Source: 21-14-0-10-32-9 sp964501945
GTDB taxonomy: Archaea > Nanobdellota > Nanobdellia > Woesearchaeales > 21-14-0-10-32-9
Direction: 5' to 3'
Length of the DNA: 7,914 nucleotides
Assembly (NCBI GenBank): GCA_964501945.1
Contig: CAZCTY010000038.1
Span: 1-7,914, forward strand
Every line of letters starts with the position of its first letter. Within the stretch, counting starts at the first letter, position 1. Below are positions 1-4,467 of the stretch, piece by piece. The notes under the pieces were generated by a model. It saw only the letters and a program-made list of their open reading frames with translations. It was not told where the DNA came from and ran no database searches. The translations under genes were made by a program, and so were the position numbers.

Positions 1-46
1 CCTCATCCTCATCATCAACAACATCATCTCCCTCATCATCGACAAC
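1..46 (-). repeat. Acidic short tandem repeat within coding sequence
   Basis: Read on the minus strand, the unit GTTGTYGATGATGAGG occurs twice with a 24-nt period and encodes VVDDE blocks within a run of Asp and Glu. The repeat continues to the window edge, so its copy number is unknown. Such Asp-rich low-complexity blocks are common linkers in archaeal surface proteins and are prone to length change by slippage. Confidence 0.55.
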
Positions 47-436
47 TTCATCTTCTGTCTCTTCGTTTGAATTAGATTGTGCATCTGTCACTCTTGCTGT
101 AAATGGTGAAACAGAATAATCGTCAGCCTCTATTATTAGTTCAGCTATTAGTGGTGTTGAGCCGTCTGCCATTTTTGCGTATATTTTCACTGTGTCTCCT
201 TCTTCACCTACATAAGAACCGCTTATTGCGACGCGAGTGATATTAGATATTCCTATGTTTTTTTGTGTTGATGTTGTGTATTTTTCATCAATTTGCAAAG
301 TATTAATTTCTTGTGAGCCGTCAATTGCTCTGCCTGTAGGCATGTCTATGTTAGACATCATTAACGTTCCCGCTATTAAAATAAATGTGAATGCTAAAAG
401 AAGTGCTTCTGATTTTCTTTTTTTAGTTGAATTCAT
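1..436 (-). CDS. Partial membrane-anchored or exported protein with acidic repeat region (C-terminus beyond window)
   Basis: This reading frame is open from an ATG at 436 to the left edge and encodes the first 145 residues, so no stop codon is seen. The N-terminus is MNSTKKRKSE followed by a hydrophobic stretch at about residues 11-28, which fits a signal peptide or signal anchor. Residues ~60-118 look like a beta-rich extracellular segment (SYVGEEGDTVKIYAKMADGS). From about residue 125 the chain becomes strongly acidic and repetitive (two VVDDE units eight residues apart), resembling a linker or stalk. An SD match (GAGGAGG) lies just upstream of the ATG, inside the preceding gene. The start overlaps the stop of the Tfx-like regulator as ATGA (436-433), so translation is probably coupled. 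I do not recognise a family. The export and surface location is inference from the N-terminus and the acidic region. Confidence 0.72.
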   Translation of the reverse strand, partial: MNSTKKRKSEALLLAFTFILIAGTLMMSNIDMPTGRAIDGSQEINTLQIDEKYTTSTQKNIGISNITRVAISGSYVGEEGDTVKIYAKMADGSTPLIAELIIEADDYSVSPFTARVTDAQSNSNEETEDEVVDDEGDDVVDDEDE

Positions 437-636
437 AATTCTTCCTCCTCGATTTTTATTCCTAGATTGTTTGCTACATCAACTACCTTGCGTGCGTCTT
501 TTATTTTTTGTTTGGCAGTTCTCTCAAATTTTGATATTGCTGCTTGAGATATTCCTAATTGTTTAGCTAATTCTACTTGCGTTAATTTTTTTTTGTGTCT
601 TAATTCAAGAACAGCATATTCTTTTTTAGTAAGCAT
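433..636 (-). CDS. Tfx-like HTH transcriptional regulator (67 aa)
   Basis: This 67-residue protein is almost entirely a helix-turn-helix. It opens with LTKKEYAVLELRHKK, continues with LTQVELAKQLGISQAAISKFER (residues ~18-39), and has a further helix, KQKIKDARKVVDVANNLG. The layout of a short N-terminal helix with VLELR, then an E-(L/I)-A-x-x-L-G-x-S-x-A-x-(I/V)-S turn, then ER and a Lys-rich helix matches the archaeal Tfx family, whose Methanothermobacter founder binds near the fmdECB promoter. The stop TGA overlaps the ATG of the downstream surface protein (ATGA, 436-433). The regulator and surface protein are therefore probably co-transcribed and coupled. The start is ATG at 636 with AGAGGT five to six bases upstream. 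Being immediately upstream of an envelope gene suggests local regulation, possibly autoregulation; this is inference. Confidence 0.8.
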   Translation of the reverse strand: MLTKKEYAVLELRHKKKLTQVELAKQLGISQAAISKFERTAKQKIKDARKVVDVANNLGIKIEEEEL

Positions 637-768
637 TTATAACCTCTATAAGTTATATTAATTTTATAACCTTAACAACTTTTAGTATTTTTAATTATTT
701 TATATATTTTAACACTAATAAAACTTTTCATAGTACAACTCATATATAAATGTTTCTAAACATAGTAC
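637..768 (-). promoter_or_regulatory. Regulator promoter region with direct repeats and dyads
   Basis: This spacer feeds the Tfx-like gene. A TATA-like core is seen on the minus strand at about 699-707 (ATATATAAA), and a second at 741-749 (TTTATATATG). Three other patterns stand out. TTTATAACCT is present at 636-645 and again at 663-672, 27 bp apart. TATAAC (638-643) and GTTATA (652-657) form a dyad covering the SD region. CATAGTAC occurs at 729-736 and 761-768, with the near-perfect palindrome ATGTTTCTAAACAT at 750-763 between and overlapping them. The proposal that these are operators is inference. The background is very AT-rich, which raises the chance of accidental repeats. Confidence 0.45.
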
Positions 769-778
769 TTTAGTATAG

Positions 779-795
779 AAAAAACCACACTGGTT
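779..795 (-). terminator. Hairpin plus T-run downstream of the dehydratase gene
   Basis: On the minus strand, 8 nt past the dehydratase stop, AACCA-GTG-TGGTT forms a 5-bp stem with a 3-nt loop. It runs directly into TTTT, making six T in a row with the stem end. T-rich ends are the main archaeal termination signal. The hairpin is short, so its contribution is uncertain. Confidence 0.45.
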
Positions 796-802
796 CGTTG
801 TT

Positions 803-1108
803 TTATACTGTGCTTATTTCATCAAATACTTCATCTATTAATTTCGCGAGGTCAAAATCTTTTTGAGTAAGCCCTCCTGCGTCGTGAGTTGTTATCTCAA
901 ATCTAACCGCGCCATATGTGAGTATTATTTTAGGGTGATGCCCTTGTGCTTCTGCTATAACACCTATTTTATTTACAAAGCTTAACGCGTCATTAAAATC
1001 TGGGAAGTGAAATTTTTTCGTTATAAAATCTTGGTTGAGTTCTTCCCAGCCGTTTATTTTATCAAGTTCTTCTAATATTCTCTCCAAATGTAGTGGTTCT
1101 TGAGGCAT
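803..1108 (-). CDS. Pterin-4a-carbinolamine dehydratase (PCD/DCoH family)
   Basis: This 101-residue protein matches the PCD family (EC 4.2.1.96, COG2154) along its whole length, which is the usual size. It dehydrates 4a-hydroxy-tetrahydropterin in the cytosol. The family's catalytic residues are visible: HHP at 57-59 in EAQGHHPKIILTYGAV, and His75 in ITTHDAGGLTQKDFDLA (residues 72-88). The N-terminal GW (20-21) and the phenylalanine-rich strand KKFHFPDF also fit. No aromatic amino acid hydroxylase is encoded nearby. A link of archaeal PCDs to molybdenum cofactor metabolism has been proposed, but nothing here supports it specifically. No SD precedes the ATG. A TATA-like element at 1131-1142 lies about 25-30 bp upstream, which suggests a leaderless transcript. 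The gene is divergent from MarC-PKD across a 105-bp spacer. Confidence 0.95.
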   Translation of the reverse strand: MPQEPLHLERILEELDKINGWEELNQDFITKKFHFPDFNDALSFVNKIGVIAEAQGHHPKIILTYGAVRFEITTHDAGGLTQKDFDLAKLIDEVFDEISTV

Positions 1109-1130
1109 TTTCTTGTGTTAATTTTTTTTC

Positions 1131-1142
1131 TTTAAAAATATT
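1131..1142 (-). promoter_or_regulatory. TATA-like element of the dehydratase gene
   Basis: The minus strand reads AATATTTTTAAAG about 25-30 bp upstream of the ATG at 1108, and no SD is present. This geometry would put transcription start at or next to the start codon, as in leaderless archaeal genes. Confidence 0.42.
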
Positions 1143-1181
1143 TATGAACTATAACGTGTTTAACTGTGTAATGATAACTAA

Positions 1182-1193
1182 TTTTTATATATG
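1182..1193 (+). promoter_or_regulatory. TATA box of the MarC-PKD gene (leaderless geometry)
   Basis: The element TTTTTATATATG is centred about 26 bp upstream of the ATG at 1214. No SD lies between them. The expected transcription start falls at or just before the start codon, so the mRNA is probably leaderless. The box shares a 105-bp divergent spacer with the dehydratase promoter. Confidence 0.6.
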
Positions 1194-1213
1194 GATAGAT
1201 TTGTGTATGTTTC

Positions 1214-2407
1214 ATGTTTACTTTAGATTGGGGTGTTTTAGGAGCTTTTTTTATTGCTTGTTTCTCTAGTTTGTTCACAATTATGAATCCTTTTAGCACT
1301 GTTTCTGTATTTTTTGGTTTAACCGAAGATAAAGATAGAGAAGATAAAGTAAAAATTGCTAAAAAAGCCACTATCACAGCCGCCATTATTTTAATTATGT
1401 TTGGTTTCATGGGTAATTTTATTCTTAGTTTTTTTAGTATAACGCTTGATGCTTTTCGTCTTGCAGGAGGTTTATTAGTTGCAAAGGTTGGTTTAGATAT
1501 GATTAAAGGTAATGGTAAGCATAGGCCTCCTGTTGCGAGGTTTGTGTTTCATCCTCACAATCCTGTAATTGATGAGCCTGTTACTTTTACATCTGAGAGT
1601 AGTGACCCTGATGGTTTTATAACTCGTGAAGAATGGTTTATTAATGATGTCAAAGTCGGACAGAGCCATAATTTCACTTATTTATTTGATAAACCGGGTT
1701 CTTATAATGTTTTATTAAAAGTCACCGATAATAGGGGGTCTACTGAAAATATTGTTAAGCAAATCTTTGTTAGTGAAGAAGAAAAAGACGATTTGCCTGT
1801 TGCTGAGTTTAGTGTTTCTCCATCTACACCTAAAATAGGAGATAAGGTTAGTTTTAAATCTGGTAGTTATGATCCTGATGGTTTTATAACTCGTGAAGAA
1901 TGGTTTGTAAATGGCGAGTTGGTTAAAAAATATAAAGGCCCTAATTCTATTTTGGAAAAGAAGTTTAAAAAGCCCGGAATTTATAACGTTGTTTTAAGAA
2001 TTACTGATAATAAAGGTATTAGGACTAAGTTTTTCAAGCAAGTCATTGTCGCATCTGATGCGCCCGCTGTTTCTTTTAAAGGTAATGATGATGAGTTAAC
2101 AAATATTGCTATAATTCCTTTAGCTATTCCTTTGCTCTCAGGACCTGGTGCGATTACTACATCTCTTATGCTTATGAGTGATGCTAAAAATATTTTTATG
2201 ACTGCTGTTGTTATCTTAACTATTTTGCTTGTTTGTTGGATTGCTTTTTGGATGCTTGCTAATGCTGATTTAGTTAATAGGTTTGTTAGTAAAACTTCTA
2301 AAAAAATAATTGAGAAATTGTTAGGTCTTATTGTTTTAGTTGTCGGCGTTCAATTTTTTATCAACGGTGTTACTAATTTAATTAAGTTGTGGGCTGGACT
2401 TCTTTAG
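1214..2407 (+). CDS. MarC-family (UPF0056) membrane protein with two PKD domains inserted in its central loop
   Basis: The 397-residue chain is a MarC protein cut in two by an insertion. Residues 1-99 hold the first half, three membrane segments at about 8-34, 52-75 and 80-98 with the family patterns FTIMNPFSTV and DAFRLAGGLL. Residues 292-397 hold the second half, three segments at about 296-319, 327-350 and 368-391 with NIAIIPLAIPLLSGPGAIT and VVGVQFFINGV. Together the halves make about 205 residues, the usual MarC length. Between them lie two PKD-like beta-sandwich domains (about 104-187 and 195-281), each with an SxDPDGFITREEW core and a PGxYNVxLxxTDNxG strand. MarC proteins are predicted transporters or channels of uncertain substrate; the name does not establish antibiotic resistance. 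PKD domains usually bind protein or glycan outside the cell. The frame is unbroken. The 3' end overlaps the rubrerythrin-like gene by 4 bp. The start is the first ATG after a TATA box, with no SD. Confidence 0.9.
   Translation: MFTLDWGVLGAFFIACFSSLFTIMNPFSTVSVFFGLTEDKDREDKVKIAKKATITAAIILIMFGFMGNFILSFFSITLDAFRLAGGLLVAKVGLDMIKGNGKHRPPVARFVFHPHNPVIDEPVTFTSESSDPDGFITREEWFINDVKVGQSHNFTYLFDKPGSYNVLLKVTDNRGSTENIVKQIFVSEEEKDDLPVAEFSVSPSTPKIGDKVSFKSGSYDPDGFITREEWFVNGELVKKYKGPNSILEKKFKKPGIYNVVLRITDNKGIRTKFFKQVIVASDAPAVSFKGNDDELTNIAIIPLAIPLLSGPGAITTSLMLMSDAKNIFMTAVVILTILLVCWIAFWMLANADLVNRFVSKTSKKIIEKLLGLIVLVVGVQFFINGVTNLIKLWAGLL
1607..1906 (+). repeat. 33-nt perfect direct repeat in the two PKD domains (copies 1607-1639 and 1874-1906)
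   Basis: The two PKD-encoding segments are offset by 267 nt (89 codons). A 33-nt block encoding PDGFITREEWF is identical in both copies, including every third codon position, although the sequence on either side has diverged considerably. This indicates tandem domain duplication with either recent conversion or strong local constraint. Confidence 0.9.
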
Positions 2408-2871
2408 TAGTCGTCTAAGTGGTGAAATTCTGGGTCTTCTACCCATTGTTCTGGTCTTTTTATGTAATCTATTATATTTTTTATTATTATCCAGTGTTTG
2501 TGTTCTTCTTTTGCTATTCTCTCTATTATTTCTTTTTTTTCTAAGTCTTCTTGTTTTTCTGCGATTTCTTCGTATAGTTGTTGGCTTTTTTTCTCTATCT
2601 CTAACACTTTTTTATAGAATTCTATGTGGTCTTGAGGAATGTCTTTTCTCAGTTCTTTAAATACTCCTTTAACTTCTTTAAATGATTCTTTTTTTATTTT
2701 TAGTGGATTTTGTTTTTGTAATGCGTTAAAAATGTTGTAGTGTTCTTGTTCTTGTTCTGCTAGCATTTTTAGTATCTTCTTTAAACCTTCATCATTTGTT
2801 TTCTTCATCTGTGTCTCATATAGTTCTTTTCCTTCAAGTTCCATGTTCTTTGCGATTTCTAATACGTCCAT
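2404..2871 (-). CDS. Rubrerythrin-like ferritin-family di-iron protein (no rubredoxin domain)
   Basis: This 155-residue protein is predicted to be a four-helix bundle of the rubrerythrin/ferritin-like family. Likely carboxylate and histidine ligands are visible in all four helices: MELEGKELYE (10-19), the first ExxH in EQEHYNIF (E41, H44), EIEKKSQQLYEE (91-102), and a second ExxH in EEHKHW (E123, H126). The C-terminus PEQWVEDPEFHHLDDY matches the tail often seen in stand-alone rubrerythrin-domain proteins. There is no C-terminal CxxC rubredoxin module and no cysteine at all, so electrons must come from a separate partner. Likely roles are peroxide reduction or iron handling in the cytosol. 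The start ATG at 2871 has GAGGT seven bases upstream. The gene is divergent from the histone gene and overlaps MarC-PKD by 4 bp at its 3' end. Confidence 0.88.
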   Translation of the reverse strand: MDVLEIAKNMELEGKELYETQMKKTNDEGLKKILKMLAEQEQEHYNIFNALQKQNPLKIKKESFKEVKGVFKELRKDIPQDHIEFYKKVLEIEKKSQQLYEEIAEKQEDLEKKEIIERIAKEEHKHWIIIKNIIDYIKRPEQWVEDPEFHHLDDY

Positions 2872-2904
2872 TATTATTACCTCATTTTTTGTCTTTAATT
2901 TTTT

Positions 2905-2914
2905 ATTTATAAAC
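2905..2914 (-). promoter_or_regulatory. TATA-like element of the rubrerythrin-like gene
   Basis: The minus strand reads GTTTATAAAT about 35-43 bp upstream of the ATG. Transcription would start near 2883-2885, leaving a short leader that includes the GAGGT site. The assignment rests on spacing and composition only. Confidence 0.5.
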
Positions 2915-2929
2915 TTTTTGAATGTTTTA

Positions 2930-2946
2930 GGAAAAGTTTTTTAAGG
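2930..2946 (+). promoter_or_regulatory. Candidate BRE/TATA of the histone gene
   Basis: A purine-rich GGAAAAG is followed directly by TTTTTTAAGG, the order expected for an archaeal BRE and TATA element. Transcription would start about 20-25 nt before the ATG, leaving a leader that carries GGAGGT. The element lies in the 118-bp divergent spacer shared with the rubrerythrin-like gene. Confidence 0.4.
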
Positions 2947-2989
2947 AGTCATTTTTTTCTTTATTAAAAAAGAATGGAGGTATTTTAAC

Positions 2990-3157
2990 ATGAGTAGTCT
3001 TATTGTAAAAACAAAGATTAAGGAATTAACTGAGAATTATAGTGTTTCTTCTGATTTCGGGGATGCTCTTGATGAAAAAGTTAAATTATTAATCAAGGAT
3101 GCTATGAAAAGAGCAGAAGCGAATGGTAGGAAGACAATTATGCCTAAAGATTTATAA
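2990..3157 (+). CDS. Minimal histone-fold protein lacking helix alpha3 (55 aa)
   Basis: This 55-residue protein has a histone-fold layout. Helix alpha1 is IVKTKIKELTENY (5-17), followed by loop SVSSDFG. The long central helix alpha2 is about DALDEKVKLLIKDAMKRAEANG (25-46). The second loop is RKTIMPKDL, which ends at the stop. The RKT-x-x-P-x-D-L ending matches the short prokaryotic histones with a truncated third helix, such as Bdellovibrio Bd0055 and related archaeal and DUF1931-like proteins. It is predicted to dimerise and bind or bend DNA. The ATG at 2990 has a strong SD, GGAGGT (2976-2981), eight bases upstream. Its last codons TTA TAA form a palindrome that also ends the convergent coiled-coil gene. 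Short automated predictors could miss it because of its size. Confidence 0.85.
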   Translation: MSSLIVKTKIKELTENYSVSSDFGDALDEKVKLLIKDAMKRAEANGRKTIMPKDL

Positions 3158-3505
3158 CTCTTTTTTTTGTTTTTTTAATTCTTCTGTTAAGTAATTGATT
3201 TTTTTTATCAGTGCATTATATTTTTTTTGGTCTATGTTATCTCTTATTAGCATTCTATTTGCGTTTTGTTTTAGTTTTTGTAGGTGTTGTTCTATTTCTT
3301 CTGCGAGTTCTTCTTTTTGTTCTTGTTTTTTATTTCTCTGTCTTGTTTCTTCTTGATGTATTTTTTTTTGGTGGTTTATTATTTTCTTTAGTTCTGTGTT
3401 TGTCTTTGTATCAGGGTTTAATTTTGGTTTTGGTTTGTATTGTACATTATTCAATCTGGCTGATGTTTTTAAAAAAAAATCTTTTACTCTATATGATATG
3501 CTCAT
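3152..3505 (-). CDS. Charged coiled-coil protein of unknown function (117 aa)
   Basis: I do not recognise a family. The N-terminus MSISYRVKDFFLKTSARLNNVQYKPKPKL is followed by a nearly continuous Lys/Glu/Gln helix (about residues 36-117) with heptad-like hydrophobic positions, for example LAEEIEQHLQKLKQNANRML and ALIKKINYLTEELKKQ. There is no membrane segment, no cysteine and no signal peptide, so it is probably cytosolic and oligomeric. It starts 1 nt after the stop of the upstream Gln/Asn-rich gene (TAA-A-ATG), with only a weak AGGA upstream. Translational coupling and a functional pair are therefore likely. Its 3' end overlaps the histone gene by 6 bp. Chance as a reading frame is unlikely because of the tight operon spacing and its coherent composition. 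Confidence 0.7.
   Translation of the reverse strand: MSISYRVKDFFLKTSARLNNVQYKPKPKLNPDTKTNTELKKIINHQKKIHQEETRQRNKKQEQKEELAEEIEQHLQKLKQNANRMLIRDNIDQKKYNALIKKINYLTEELKKQKKEL
3161..3176 (+). terminator. T-rich terminator of the histone gene, embedded in the convergent gene
   Basis: T8-G-T7 begins 3 nt after the histone stop codon. Archaeal RNA polymerase terminates at such oligo-T tracts without a hairpin. On the opposite strand the same bases are AAA/AAG/CAA codons for the Lys-rich C-terminus of the coiled-coil protein. Confidence 0.55.
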
Positions 3506-3506
3506 T

Positions 3507-4388
3507 TTAGAATAGTCCTAGTACTTTTCTTTTTTTTCTTGGTTTTGAAACTTGTTTTATATTCGGTATTTCGTTTTGGTTCGGGTTTTGTTGGTTTGTT
3601 TGTGGTTGTGTGAATCCTTGGTTAAAGTTTCCTTGTTGTTCTTCTTCCATTGTTTTTTTAAAATTGTCGAACTTATTTTCTTCGTTGTTGGTTTGTTGGT
3701 TTGTTGGTTGTTCTTGTTGTGGTTGTGATGTTTCTTGATTATTAAATTCATTTTGTTGTGAAAAACTTTGTTGGCCATTAGCATCATTTTGTTGTGAAAA
3801 ACTTTGCTCTTGATTTTCATTAGAGAAATCTTGCATATTATTATTTTGTTGTGTATTTTGGTTCATCACATCATCTATATCGAAGTCTTGTTCTGTGCTT
3901 GGTTCCTGTTCGAATGGGTTTGTTAGTTCTTGTGGAAAGCTTTTTAGTTTTCCGTTTTCAAAGTTTGTGTGCGGTTCCTCTTTTTTTGTTGGTTGTTGCG
4001 GTTCTTTTCTTTCTGGTTGTGGTTCTTCTTGTTTTTGTTCTGTTGTGTCTTGGTTTTTTGTTGTCATATTGGTATCTATGTTCGTAGATAATTCTTCCAT
4101 TCTTTCTCCAAATGAAACTAATGCTTCTGCTATGGTTTTGTTTTGGTTTAGCACTCTGTCTATTTTTTCATCTGGGCCTCTTCCATCTTCGTGTTCTTGT
4201 ATTATTTCTTGTTTTACTTCTCTAAATACTGATGTTAATTGATTCATAGATCTAGTTAATTCTCTTATTGCCTTGTATAGATTTTCTCCCATTTTGTCTT
4301 TTACAAATGGGTTGTTTTTGTACTTTTCTACCTCTTTTTTAAGTTGTTCTACTTTTTCATGAGGAAGAAGCTCGTATTCGCCATCCAT
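3507..4388 (-). CDS. Helical-domain protein with long Gln/Asn-rich disordered tail and basic C-terminus (293 aa)
   Basis: Residues 1-105 look like a folded or coiled-coil domain: ELLPHEKVEQLKKEVEKYKNNP, then NLYKAIRELTRSMNQLTSVFREVKQ, then a helix with NQNKTIAEALVSFGERMEEL. Residues ~110-280 are low complexity, rich in Gln, Asn, Glu and Pro, and almost certainly disordered. They include a 12-residue repeat with QQSFSQQN twice. The chain ends in a basic patch followed by hydrophobics (KPRKKRKVLGLF), which could be a membrane-touching or protein-docking motif. From memory, similar N-terminal domains occur in uncharacterised DPANN proteins, but I cannot name a family. The start ATG at 4388 has GAGGT seven bases upstream. 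The coiled-coil gene follows after one base, and the two probably act together, perhaps as a scaffold; this is inference. Confidence 0.8.
   Translation of the reverse strand: MDGEYELLPHEKVEQLKKEVEKYKNNPFVKDKMGENLYKAIRELTRSMNQLTSVFREVKQEIIQEHEDGRGPDEKIDRVLNQNKTIAEALVSFGERMEELSTNIDTNMTTKNQDTTEQKQEEPQPERKEPQQPTKKEEPHTNFENGKLKSFPQELTNPFEQEPSTEQDFDIDDVMNQNTQQNNNMQDFSNENQEQSFSQQNDANGQQSFSQQNEFNNQETSQPQQEQPTNQQTNNEENKFDNFKKTMEEEQQGNFNQGFTQPQTNQQNPNQNEIPNIKQVSKPRKKRKVLGLF
3748..3806 (-). repeat. 23-nt direct repeat in the Gln/Asn-rich tail (copies 3748-3770 and 3784-3806)
   Basis: TCATTTTGTTGTGAAAAACTTTG on the plus strand occurs twice with a 36-nt period, so the unit is 12 codons. It encodes QSFSQQN twice on the minus strand. 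The perfect match over 23 nt suggests a recent in-frame duplication inside the disordered tail. Confidence 0.85.
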
Positions 4389-4439
4389 CTCCCAAACCTC
4401 TTTTTTTTATTTATTTTATATTTGTTTGTTTATTTACTA

Positions 4440-4454
4440 GTATTTAAAATTTGC
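4440..4454 (-). promoter_or_regulatory. Candidate BRE/TATA for the Gln/Asn-rich and coiled-coil pair
   Basis: The minus strand reads GGCAAATTTTAAATA, a BRE-like purine patch followed by a TATA-like box. Transcription would start near 4417-4420, giving a leader of about 30 nt that contains the GAGGT site at 4396-4400. A second AT-rich candidate, AAATATAAAA at 4414-4423, would place the start too close to the SD. Confidence 0.4.
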
Positions 4455-4467
4455 CTTATATTTTTTA

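Noticed and set aside
237..566. Plus-strand 109-codon frame.
   Set aside because: It runs antisense through the coupled start/stop of two better-supported minus-strand genes and has no SD.
1132..1410. Open frame of 92 codons on the minus strand with a hydrophobic N-terminus.
   Set aside because: It lies mostly opposite the conserved MarC N-terminal half, and its other end covers the divergent promoter spacer. No family pattern is seen.
1510..2090. Possible assembly chimera or frameshift where PKD domains interrupt MarC.
   Set aside because: The frame is continuous across both junctions, both MarC halves are intact and in register, and base composition does not change at the borders. A chimera would rarely keep all of these.
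3507..3560. KPRKKRKV near the C-terminus resembles a viral nuclear localisation signal.
   Set aside because: The organism appears to be an archaeon without a nucleus. A short basic patch is a common chance match and is better read as a nucleic-acid, membrane or docking motif.
3557..3820. Lys/Asn/His-rich 87-codon frame with an apparent repeat.
   Set aside because: It is another frame of the Gln/Asn-rich gene on the same strand; its repeat is only the shadow of the 23-nt repeat there.
3851..4242. Plus-strand hydrophobic frames that look like small membrane proteins.
   Set aside because: They are antisense to Lys/Glu/Gln codons, which read as Phe/Leu/Val/Ser on the other strand. There is no SD, promoter or family match. 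The same applies to similar frames at 3211-3510, 4451-5255, 5479-6726 and 7075-7518.
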